A stretch of DNA of 12,646 nucleotides from assembly GCA_045627405.1 (NCBI GenBank), contig JAZQNP010000089.1, forward strand, positions 1 to 12,646, in the 5' to 3' direction. A model generated the notes under the pieces. It ran no database searches and was not told the DNA's origin. It saw only the letters and a program-made list of their open reading frames with translations. Positions within the stretch are counted from its first letter, which is position 1, and the number at the start of each line of letters is the position of its first letter. Made by a program: the position numbers and the translations under genes. This document shows, in pieces, positions 1 through 7,253 of the stretch. The stretch comes from Firm-04 sp045627405 (GTDB taxonomy: Bacteria > Bacillota > Clostridia > Oscillospirales > Ruminococcaceae).

Positions 1-3000
1 ACCGTCTGCAAGTCCCTTGATGGTATTGTTATTTCCGGTGAATGTGTACGCACCGTCTTCATCCAGATCGTCTGCTGTCAGGGTCTTGCCTGCGACATTC
101 ACACCTTCCAGGCTCTGTCCCTCGTTCGGGATCAGTCTGAACGTTGCGTCGCTTTCCAGTGTCTCGCCGCCCAGGGCTTCTTTGTTGATCTTAATGCTTG
201 GGGTGGTGCCGCCGGTGCTTTCGTTCGGCAGATCAATCTCAAAGACATCGTCGTTCATCGTTTTCAGCAGCGGAGAGGTTTCGTCGTCCCCCGTCATAGC
301 TGAACCGATCTCGCCGGTAGTGTAGATCGTACCGTCAGCGGTTTCGAGCGTGATCTCTGTCACTGCAAAGCCGCTGGTTCCCCAGTCGCCGACCTTGAAG
401 AAGTTCAGCGTCGTCGGCTCGTTCATCGTGACGGTGAACACGCCGTCTGCATACTCTGTTGTGTAGCTGCTTGTGCTTGTTCCTCCGCCCGGCAGATTGC
501 CGACATTGGTTTCCAGATAGAACGAAGATGCGTATGGCTCCTTCGTGATCAGCACCGTCACCTTGGTGACATCCTCGATCTTGTTCGTGCTGTCCCACTG
601 ATTGTTCAGCGGATTGCCGTTTGCATCTGTCGGGAAGTTGTCGGTACCGCTCGTGTACAACTCGATCTGAACCGCATTGATCTCCTCCGCTTTGCCGAGG
701 TAGACTGTGCCGTCGTCCAGAACAGTGAAATACAGTTCCTGATCTTTCAGATCATCGGAATAGCCTTCCGGAACCGTTGTCTCTTTCAGATAGTATACGC
801 CTGCGTCCAGATTCTCGACCAGTGTCGCAGATCCCGCAGTCGTGATCGTCTGAATCAGGACATCTTCGCCGTCCTCGACATACTGATACAGCGCGATCAC
901 TGCATCAGCAACATAGACTGCGGTATTGTCCGCATCGACTTTGCCGATGTAGACTTTGCCCTTTTCCTTCTGCGCATTCGGCAGATCAATCTCGTAGGAA
1001 CCGGAATTTTCCGATTTCAGCAGCGGAGAATCGGCATCATCCTCTGTCAGCTTCGCGCTGATTTTTGCACTCGGATCTGTGGAATAAACCGCTCCGTCAG
1101 CCGACACGAATGTCACGCTGTTCAGCTGATAACCGGCTGCCATGCTGCCAATATTGACTTTGATAATATCTGCCGGGCTGTCAAGCACGACAGAGATCTT
1201 GCCGTCTGCATAGGTGCCGATGTATTGGGTACCATTCAGATAGAGCCAGTAATCCGTTTCACTTGTAATCCCGTCAACTGAGAAAATGACAGAGGTCACA
1301 TCCTGGATTCCGTCCGACGACCAGCCGTCCAGCGGATTGCCGTCTGCTCCGTAGACCGTATTTCCGCTCAATTCGATCAGGCAGAAAGAGGAATCCAGCT
1401 TGCCGAGGAACACTGTCTCATCGGTGTTGACGGTAAAATAGAACTTTTCGCCCGTCAACGCATCTGAATAGCCTTCCGGCGCGGCAGTCTCAACGAGGTA
1501 ATAGACCGCGCCGACTTCCAGACCGCTGATCACTTCCGCTGCGTCATCCGCAGATTCAATGGTTGCGATCAGGACGTCCGGATTATAGGGATAGTAACGG
1601 TACAGCTCCATCGTCGCACCGTCGAGGTAAACCGTGTTGTCATCCGCATCGACCTTGCCGATTGCAAGATCAATCGTGATCTTCTCGTTGACAACTTCAA
1701 ACACTCTCCCCTCGACAGTCGAGGTATCAACCTTCGTCCATGCAGCGTTCACTTCTGTCGCGTAAGGTGTAAACAGCGGAACCGTCAGTTCAGCTCCTGC
1801 ATCGACCTCGGTCATGTACAGAGAATAAACCGGCATCCAGCTGGAATTAAGTGAGAGCACCTCTGCCAGCAAAATATCCTTCTCCGCGCTGTGATAGCCC
1901 TCGGGGGTGTTTGTCTCCGTGATGCGGTATGCCGTGAACGCATAGGAACCGATATAATTCGGCGTCAATACGCTCTCTGCAAAGCTCGCAGATGCACCAT
2001 CCCACACAAACTCGTCAATGTTCTGCGTGTCTGTCGAAGGCATCGTCATGTTTCCGAACATGTCAAGCGTGTAAAGCTCGCGGCGCAGTTCGATCGTTGC
2101 ACCGTTGACGCTTTCCCCGTTGCCGTCCACTTTCTTGACCGTCAGCGACGGCGCGTTGACAAACGAGATCTGCTCTGTCATCTCCGACGAGATGCCGACG
2201 ATCGGATAAAGCAGCTCATCGTCATACACCGCGATATAATCGCCCGCCGTACCGGTCAGCGAGGACGCATCCACAAGCCTGAACTTTGCAAGCTCTGCCG
2301 CATCCGTCACCGCCTTGCCGTTCTTGGTGACAGAAGCCAGTGCGCCGTCTTCATCCAGCGTAAAGGTATAGACATACCCGTTCTTGTCCTGATAGGAATT
2401 TGCCGCAGCATCCAGCAGCGAATATGTATGCGAATCCAAAGCATTCGAGTATGCCGCGTCATCATAGATCGTGACTGTGACCTCGGAAGCCGCCTCATAA
2501 TACTCATCGTCTCCGCTGTGTGCGCCGTCCGGCTCGGAAGCGAGCGTGTCGTCAGCCGGATAGTAGACATACGAACCGCTCTCTTTGATCTCGACATAAT
2601 AAATAGTATCCTCGTCGATCGCGTAGCCGTCGGGTGCGGCTGTCTCCTGAATCTTGTACCTGCCTGCCGCAAGCTCTGCAAGGTCAGGGTTGTTGCCGCT
2701 TGTTGTCAGCGTAGTATATATAGTATACTCGCCGCTCTCCTCGTCATACTGATAAACAGTGATCGTTGCGCCTGCAAGATCGTTGCCGAGGTTGTCGTAC
2801 TTGTACAGATCTGCGATGTAGGTCGCTTCGACCTCTTTGCCGATTTCGAGATAAGCAAAGTGCCACTCACCGCCGATGTTGCCGAAATAGCCGTCTGTGA
2901 CCAGCCAGCCGGTCGAGGCGTTGCCGGTCAGTGCAATCGACTGCTCATCCGGCAGCAGGAAGATGCCGGCAGTCGCAGTCATCGTGACATAATCAACCGA

Positions 3001-4806
3001 TGCCATGTTCCAGACGATATTGCGCATCACCTGGTTCAGGAACACATTCTGCGGTGATCCGGGACCGGTGCTTGCAGCAGAATTTCCGCTCGTCTCGTTG
3101 CCGTTCTCATCCACATAGATGATATTGAACTGCGTCAGAGAAAGATCTGTCAGCTCATCAAAATTGAATACGATAATCTGATCGGGTCTGAGCTTGATGG
3201 TCAAGCCGTCACCGATCTCATATGTACCGTTTCCGTTCGTTCTGTTGATCGTCTGCGCCAGCAGATCGCCGTCCACATAAAGAGTTGTGCCGTCTTCAAA
3301 GCCGCTGGCATCGAGCAGATAGCCCTGCTCATGCAGGTTGACCGCCGTGAGATTCGCGCTGTGTCCGAGCATCTCCGCAGAGATCTCTTCCATGTGCGCA
3401 ATCGCCGGCTCGACAATGTTATTGGAGGTTTCTTCCGGTGTCTGAATAACGAACTCCACATTGCCGCGGTCTGTTTTCAGACGTTCTTCGCTGTCCACAT
3501 AGAGCGTTGCGGTCGAAACATGCGGAACACCGTTCACGATGCATTCCGTGTTGTCGATGTTGATATAGCCTTCGGAGATGTTGCCGTTTCTCTCCCATGT
3601 TGCGAGATCGTACACATCTGTCCAAAGTGTCTCTTCATAGGTTGTCGGTCTGCCGTCATTGTCAAAGTTGACGAAGTTTGCAACCGCGATCGGACCCGCC
3701 TCATTGCCGAGGTTCGGGTTGACGCCGTTGCCGAAATCCTGATAATAATTTGTTGCGAAGTTCGACTGAACATCATTGCCGCCCAGTCTGAAACGGTCCG
3801 CGACAATGCCGTAGTCAATCGCCGAACCGAGAATCTCGCGGTAGGTGTAATCCTGTGTGGCATTGGCGGGCGTGATTGTAATACTGTCAACAATCAGATA
3901 GTCCGCCGAATCATCAATCTCGGTCGAATAGGAAACGACGCCGTTGATCAGCGTGCCTCCGTCCGAGACCACGCCGCAGTTGTTTCCGTTTCTCAGCTCG
4001 CTGAACGTGCGTGCATCGCTGGACACCAGAATCCGTGCCGTAATCGTTTCCGTTCCGCCGATTCTGTCGCTGGTCGGATTGCCGTTGGTATCCAGCCAGC
4101 TGGACGTTGTCGCCGTCTGAATAACGATCTCCGTATCGGCAGATGTGAGCTGCTTCCAGTAATAGGTGTCGTACTCTCCCCATTCGCTGCCTGTATGGTG
4201 CGCAGTGACGAACAGGTAGACATGATCGGATTCGGCAACCTCTGCGGTTCCGTAGTCCACCTCCACCTTATACTCCACATCGCACCGTGAGATCGTGACC
4301 GTTCGTCCGCTCTCGGACTGTTCCGGAACCGCAAACGCATAGCCTGCGATCGAGCGGGACATGATCTCCTCCGCCGCGCATTGCGCATAGGCGTCATCAA
4401 GATCCAGCGTTGAGCCGTTCACCGTATGATAGATGCAAGCCAGCGAAACGTCGTACTCCGAAGAATCGTATGTAAAGGTTTCCACATCAGTCGGTGCGCC
4501 GTCCGCATCGCACGGAATAAACTCTGCAAATGTATTTTCCGTGCTTGTGCCGCTGATGTCGAGCGGCTGCACCGCCCAACCCGCAAGCACACCGTCTTTG
4601 CTCAGTGCAACGAGTGTGTAGTAGTCGTCTCCCGAAACGCTCGAATCCAGCACAGCCGCACCGCCGTTCTTGTCGTAGAACTCGACGCTGACCGTGTAAG
4701 AATCCGCCGCAAAGGAGAGCTGCGCCCCGTTCGGGAACATGCTTCCGACTGCCAGCGTCACGCCCGCAAACATACTGAGAAGCCGTTTGCCAAGGGTTTT
4801 CTTCAT
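1..4806 (-). CDS. Giant secreted surface protein: choice-of-anchor A domain plus CnaB/SpaA-like repeats (C-terminus outside window)
   Basis: The frame is open for 1602 codons from the ATG at 4806 to the left edge; reading every codon showed no stop. The start is chosen because AAAGGA lies 9 nt upstream; an ATG at 4815 abuts that site and is less likely. Residues 1-34 are a signal peptide (MKKTLGKRLLSMF..., cleavage near SFAA-DS). Residues about 36-320 are unassigned, probably beta-rich. Residues about 320-655 resemble the choice-of-anchor A family, running from REILGSAIDYGIVADRF to GWLVTDGY...GGEWHF. CnaB/SpaA-like domains follow. Their putative isopeptide Lys, Glu and Asn are K669/E721/N884, K892/E964/N1040, K1051/E1106/N1277 and K1289/E1342/N1528. 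A fifth domain starts near residue 1537 and is cut. The Glu sits in E-T-x-x-P-(D/E)-G-Y. The protein is probably a wall-anchored adhesin or stalk, but the sorting signal (LPxTG or other) is outside the window and the ligand is unknown. It has its own promoter and long leader. Confidence 0.9.
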   Translation of the reverse strand, partial: MKKTLGKRLLSMFAGVTLAVGSMFPNGAQLSFAADSYTVSVEFYDKNGGAAVLDSSVSGDDYYTLVALSKDGVLAGWAVQPLDISGTSTENTFAEFIPCDADGAPTDVETFTYDSSEYDVSLACIYHTVNGSTLDLDDAYAQCAAEEIMSRSIAGYAFAVPEQSESGRTVTISRCDVEYKVEVDYGTAEVAESDHVYLFVTAHHTGSEWGEYDTYYWKQLTSADTEIVIQTATTSSWLDTNGNPTSDRIGGTETITARILVSSDARTFSELRNGNNCGVVSDGGTLINGVVSYSTEIDDSADYLIVDSITITPANATQDYTYREILGSAIDYGIVADRFRLGGNDVQSNFATNYYQDFGNGVNPNLGNEAGPIAVANFVNFDNDGRPTTYEETLWTDVYDLATWERNGNISEGYINIDNTECIVNGVPHVSTATLYVDSEERLKTDRGNVEFVIQTPEETSNNIVEPAIAHMEEISAEMLGHSANLTAVNLHEQGYLLDASGFEDGTTLYVDGDLLAQTINRTNGNGTYEIGDGLTIKLRPDQIIVFNFDELTDLSLTQFNIIYVDENGNETSGNSAASTGPGSPQNVFLNQVMRNIVWNMASVDYVTMTATAGIFLLPDEQSIALTGNASTGWLVTDGYFGNIGGEWHFAYLEIGKEVEATYIADLYKYDNLGNDLAGATITVYQYDEESGEYTIYTTLTTSGNNPDLAELAAGRYKIQETAAPDGYAIDEDTIYYVEIKESGSYVYYPADDTLASEPDGAHSGDDEYYEAASEVTVTIYDDAAYSNALDSHTYSLLDAAANSYQDKNGYVYTFTLDEDGALASVTKNGKAVTDAAELAKFRLVDASSLTGTAGDYIAVYDDELLYPIVGISSEMTEQISFVNAPSLTVKKVDGNGESVNGATIELRRELYTLDMFGNMTMPSTDTQNIDEFVWDGASASFAESVLTPNYIGSYAFTAYRITETNTPEGYHSAEKDILLAEVLSLNSSWMPVYSLYMTEVDAGAELTVPLFTPYATEVNAAWTKVDTSTVEGRVFEVVNEKITIDLAIGKVDADDNTVYLDGATMELYRYYPYNPDVLIATIESADDAAEVISGLEVGAVYYLVETAAPEGYSDALTGEKFYFTVNTDETVFLGKLDSSFCLIELSGNTVYGADGNPLDGWSSDGIQDVTSVIFSVDGITSETDYWLYLNGTQYIGTYADGKISVVLDSPADIIKVNIGSMAAGYQLNSVTFVSADGAVYSTDPSAKISAKLTEDDADSPLLKSENSGSYEIDLPNAQKEKGKVYIGKVDADNTAVYVADAVIALYQYVEDGEDVLIQTITTAGSATLVENLDAGVYYLKETTVPEGYSDDLKDQELYFTVLDDGTVYLGKAEEINAVQIELYTSGTDNFPTDANGNPLNNQWDSTNKIEDVTKVTVLITKEPYASSFYLETNVGNLPGGGTSTSSYTTEYADGVFTVTMNEPTTLNFFKVGDWGTSGFAVTEITLETADGTIYTTGEIGSAMTGDDETSPLLKTMNDDVFEIDLPNESTGGTTPSIKINKEALGGETLESDATFRLIPNEGQSLEGVNVAGKTLTADDLDEDGAYTFTGNNNTIKGLADG
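223..1680 (-). repeat. Two tandem ~240-residue protein modules (CnaB-like frame plus inserted domain)
   Basis: Inside the surface-protein gene, two successive modules share the same layout. Module 1 is about 976-1680 and module 2 about 223-969. Each opens with I-G-K-V-D-A-D, the Lys codons lying at 1654-1656 and 940-942, 714 nt (238 codons) apart. Each continues through E-T-x-x-P-E-G-Y-S-D and F/L-Y-F-T-V to L-G-K. Then comes about 150 residues containing G-N-P-L, D-V-T-x-V, Y-A-D-G and a late S-P-L-L-K, and each closes with E-I-D-L-P-N. The inserted parts are clearly diverged, so this is an old duplication rather than a recent DNA repeat. Module edges are approximate. Confidence 0.8.
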
Positions 4807-4815
4807 GCGTATCAT

Positions 4816-4821
4816 TCCTTT
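4816..4821 (-). promoter_or_regulatory. Ribosome binding site of the surface-protein gene
   Basis: The minus strand reads AAAGGA, followed by 9 nt and the ATG at 4806. A second in-frame ATG (4813-4815) touches the site directly, so the spacing decides for 4806. Confidence 0.75.
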
Positions 4822-5103
4822 CCCTTAAAATCATTGCATCCGGTCATCCGAATGCGCAAGCAGCGCAGCTTTGCCGCGCCGCAAAAACGGATCGGATGCT
4901 CTGCAAAAAGCGGCATCCTTTTCGCTGCACCCCGCAGCAGGTCTGTGTCTGCCGTCTGTCAGACTTTCAATTCAAGCCCCACCCTTTCTTCACTTTCGTC
5001 ACCCTTTCCAAATCTTTCCGGATCCCGCCCGTCAGCTGCGTGAACCCGAAAAACGCAAATACGCACAGCTCGCCGCCTTGAAAAGGCAGCGTTCGTCGTT
5101 TTT

Positions 5104-5137
5104 CTCCGCAAGCCTTGTTTTGTGATTTCTTGCGGAG
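5104..5137. repeat. 9-bp perfect inverted repeat (hairpin) in the leader
   Basis: CTCCGCAAG at 5104-5112 pairs perfectly with CTTGCGGAG at 5129-5137 across a 16-nt loop. Neither strand has a T-run straight after the stem, so it does not look like an intrinsic terminator. In the minus-strand transcript it would form about 50 nt after the predicted start and could act as a 5' stabiliser or part of a leader switch. Confidence 0.55.
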
Positions 5138-5196
5138 GTTATACCGTCCGTATATTTTAGACTGTCCGTCTCATATACATACAGTTTGTTACTCTT

Positions 5197-5225
5197 ATTA
5201 TAGTCAATAAAAGCGCAAAAGTCAA
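5197..5225 (-). promoter_or_regulatory. Sigma-A promoter of the surface-protein gene
   Basis: On the minus strand, TTGACT (5225-5220) and a perfect TATAAT (5202-5197) are separated by exactly 17 nt. Upstream DNA is A/T-rich and could act as an UP element. It includes the 12-bp palindrome TTTTCCGGAAAA at 5231-5242, which ends 5 nt from the -35 box. This is one of the best promoters in the window, pointing to strong or tightly controlled expression of the surface protein. Confidence 0.85.
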
Positions 5226-5230
5226 GTATT

Positions 5231-5242
5231 TTTTCCGGAAAA
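5231..5242. promoter_or_regulatory. 12-bp palindrome beside the surface-protein promoter
   Basis: TTTTCCGGAAAA is a perfect palindrome located 5 nt upstream of the -35 box on the minus strand. It may be an operator or activator site, or merely A/T-rich UP-element sequence. Similar half-sites occur at the GH42 promoter (7994-8008). Confidence 0.35.
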
Positions 5243-5337
5243 TTCATCATTTTTCATTTTTAGTTAAAGGTCACAAAGTGCGTTTATCATTTCACTGCAT
5301 TTTGTACATCGGCAGCGGACAGTACGAAAAAGAGGGT

Positions 5338-5392
5338 TGCAAAATAAACCAAAAAGCTGCAAAATAATATCACTCATTCCCGCTGTTTTGCA
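5338..5392. repeat. Short repeated element TGCAAAATAA in the intergenic region
   Basis: TGCAAAATAA occurs at 5338-5347 and again at 5358-5367, exactly 20 bp apart (two helical turns, same face). The inverted core TTTTGCA lies at 5386-5392. They sit about 110-170 bp upstream of the -35 box of the surface-protein promoter. Apart from these repeats, the stretch 5243-5515 is AT-rich with no gene that I can support. The repeats could be binding sites for an activator, but chance is possible in AT-rich DNA. Confidence 0.35.
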
Positions 5393-5515
5393 CATTATTG
5401 CGATAACGGACTGATATTGCCTGAAAAGCGGTTAAAAAATATACAGCCAGTTAAAATATTTGTTAAGAAAACAAATTCTTGGTTTAGAAACAGATCCTGC
5501 GCGAACCGTTCTGCC

Positions 5516-5558
5516 AAAAAAAGCGGAGTCCGCCGAACCGTCCGGCAAACTCCGCTTT
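5516..5558 (-). terminator. Rho-independent terminator of the HD/GH13 operon
   Basis: AAAGCGGAGT (5520-5529) pairs with ACTCCGCTTT (5549-5558), with a further inner GCCG/CGGC pairing (5532-5535 with 5543-5546). Read on the minus strand, the stem is followed directly by a run of seven T residues (complement of the A-run 5516-5522). It lies 21 nt beyond the stop codon of the GH13 gene and closes that transcription unit. Confidence 0.9.
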
Positions 5559-5579
5559 GTTCCTGCCATTTTGCTGTGA

Positions 5580-7226
5580 TTACAGCGCGATCTGCACTGC
5601 GCCCTCTCCGGTTTCGACAGAAACTGCCGAAAGCCCCGAAAGCAGCGGATCCCCGCTCAGCCGGATTGTCAGCGCACCGGCGGTATAGATTCCGCCGCCC
5701 TCCACGTTTTTTCGTGCCTTGCCAAAGACGGCTTCTGCCTCTGCAAAAGACATGCCGCGCCGCAGCTTTGCAAGCCTGATGATCAGCTCCTCTGCGCCCA
5801 GCGCAGGCAGCACGCCGTCGCTCGCGGCTTCCGCCTGCATCTCCGGCGGTCTCACAGGTTCCGCCGGTTCCGCCGTCTGCTGTGCGCCGCCCGCAAAGCG
5901 CGTCCGGTCGGCGTCATTCGGCTTTGCAATCCACATTGCCGTGAACGCCGGAACCTGCACACTGCCGGTCTGCACCGCCTGCCCCGTCAGCAGATCCACC
6001 CAGCCGTCCCCGCAAGCAGGCAGCGGCATCTCCGCGGCGGAATCTGCAAGATTCAGCAGACAGTACACCGCATCATCGCCGTCGCCGCGCCGGAAGGCAA
6101 GCTGCCGGTTGCGCACCTCCACGGTGAAAAAGCTGCCCGTTTGCAGCACCGGATGCGCCGCATATGCCGCACCGAGCGTATACAAAAACTGACAGAGCGC
6201 GTTGTGTTCCGCATCCATATCCGCCCATTTCAGTGCCGGACGGAGAGCCTGATCGCCGTGCTGCTTCTCGCCGAGAATGCCGAACTCACTGCCGTAATAC
6301 ACCGAAGGAATGCCCGGCATCGCGTAGAGCAGTGCATAAACCAGCGGCAGATGCCGCGGCTCCCGAAGCTGTGTTGCAAGACGTGCCACATCGTGATTGT
6401 CCGCAAAATTGTAGAGCATCAGCCCTGGGTAGATGTCCTTCTGCCGGTTGATCGCATAGTTAATTTCAAAATAATTCTGATCGTTATGCGACGACCAGAT
6501 ACCCTTCCAGCATTCGTAATTCGTCGAAGAATCGAGCATTTCCGGATTTGCAAACTGTGCGTAGTTCCCGTGAATCAGCTCGCCCATGAGCCAGAATTCC
6601 GGATTGCGGCTCTTGGTCAGATGCCGGATGCGCTTGAAGAAATCGCGGTCGATGCAGTCCGCGGCATCAAACCGGATGCCGTCGATGTGAAACTGCTCCA
6701 TCCAGCCGATGATCGCGTTTTCAAGGCAGCGGATGACATCCTCATTGCGCAGATTGAGCTTGACCAGCTCCACACAGCCGTGCCAGGATTCATAGGAAAA
6801 CGGATCCCCGAAGCGGTTCGAGCCGCCGAACCACAGATTGCAGAACCAGCCGCAGTACGGAGAGGACTGCCCGTTTTTCAGGACATCCTGAAAGGCGAAA
6901 AAGCCTCTGCCGACGTGATTGAACACACCGTCTAAGACAATGCGGATGCCGTTTTCGTGCAGCGCGTCGCAGACGGCGGCAAAGTCTTCATTCGTACCGA
7001 GGCGGCGGTCCAGCACCGTATAATCGGTTGTGTCGTAGCCGTGCGTGCCGGATTCCCAGAGCGGCCCGAAATAAACCGCATTGACGTGCATTTTTTTGAG
7101 ATGGGGAATCCAGTCACAGATCTGACGGATGCGGCTGACGGGTTCCCCGCCGGGATTCTCCTGCGGCGCACCGCAAAGCCCGAGCGGATAGATGTGATAA
7201 AAGATTGCATTTTGTTCCCAGGACAT
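5580..7226 (-). CDS. GH13 alpha-amylase-family glycoside hydrolase, cytoplasmic, with C-terminal extension
   Basis: This 548-residue GH13 alpha-glucan hydrolase has the (beta/alpha)8 motifs in order: D-G-V-F-N-H at 99-104, G-I-R-F-D at 183-187 with nucleophile D187, G-E-L with acid/base E216, and F-A-D-N-H-D at 274-279 with D279 as the third catalytic residue. It has no signal peptide, so it should act in the cytoplasm on imported maltodextrins or cyclodextrins. It most resembles cyclomaltodextrinase/neopullulanase-type enzymes but lacks their N-terminal CBM34 domain; the exact substrate cannot be told. After the catalytic and C-terminal beta domains (to about 435) comes an Ala/Glu/Pro-rich linker (about 440-472). 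A final segment of about 75 residues contains G-M-S-F-A-E-A-E-A-V-F-G-K, which recalls a BamE/SmpA-like fold; that part is inference. AAAGGAG lies 7 nt before the ATG. The gene is 27 nt downstream of the HD gene in one operon. Confidence 0.92.
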   Translation of the reverse strand: MSWEQNAIFYHIYPLGLCGAPQENPGGEPVSRIRQICDWIPHLKKMHVNAVYFGPLWESGTHGYDTTDYTVLDRRLGTNEDFAAVCDALHENGIRIVLDGVFNHVGRGFFAFQDVLKNGQSSPYCGWFCNLWFGGSNRFGDPFSYESWHGCVELVKLNLRNEDVIRCLENAIIGWMEQFHIDGIRFDAADCIDRDFFKRIRHLTKSRNPEFWLMGELIHGNYAQFANPEMLDSSTNYECWKGIWSSHNDQNYFEINYAINRQKDIYPGLMLYNFADNHDVARLATQLREPRHLPLVYALLYAMPGIPSVYYGSEFGILGEKQHGDQALRPALKWADMDAEHNALCQFLYTLGAAYAAHPVLQTGSFFTVEVRNRQLAFRRGDGDDAVYCLLNLADSAAEMPLPACGDGWVDLLTGQAVQTGSVQVPAFTAMWIAKPNDADRTRFAGGAQQTAEPAEPVRPPEMQAEAASDGVLPALGAEELIIRLAKLRRGMSFAEAEAVFGKARKNVEGGGIYTAGALTIRLSGDPLLSGLSAVSVETGEGAVQIAL

Positions 7227-7253
7227 GTGATTGCTCCTTTGTGATGTACCGGA

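Larger units (their letters stand above)
4807..5190 (-). other. Long predicted 5' leader of the surface-protein mRNA
   Basis: With the promoter at 5197-5225, transcription should start near 5190, leaving about 385 nt before the start codon. No gene is seen in this stretch. Several inverted repeats can be read in it: CTCCGCAAG/CTTGCGGAG (5104-5112 with 5129-5137), GGATGC/GCATCC (4894-4899 with 4913-4918) and GCATCCG/CGGATGC (4836-4842 with 4893-4899). The last two share one arm and exclude each other. I do not recognise a known riboswitch class. The leader could be regulatory or could simply be a stabilising 5' region. Confidence 0.45.

Noticed and set aside
1891..3057. 388-codon plus-strand open frame opposite the surface-protein gene
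   Set aside because: It lies wholly antisense to a long frame with clear signal peptide, choice-of-anchor A and CnaB motifs. Its product is Arg/Cys/Ile-rich with no family motif, and no ribosome site was seen. It is a shadow of codon bias.
5104..5137. Hairpin considered as an intrinsic terminator
   Set aside because: No T-run follows the stem on either strand; it is kept only as a leader stem.
4807..5190. Known riboswitch classes (c-di-GMP, TPP and similar) in the leader
   Set aside because: I could not find the conserved core motifs of these classes by eye; a covariance-model search would be needed.
5032..5250. 72-codon minus-strand frame overlapping the surface-protein promoter
   Set aside because: Its start lies upstream of the -35 box, so the predicted transcript would not contain it, and no ribosome site precedes it.
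5416..5440. Possible catabolite-repression (cre) site around TGAAAAGCGG
   Set aside because: The central CG and the second half-site do not align with the cre consensus.
5417..5779. 120-codon plus-strand frame in the 5.4-5.8 kb region
   Set aside because: It crosses the operon terminator and enters the GH13 gene antisense; composition is basic and low-complexity, with no ribosome site.
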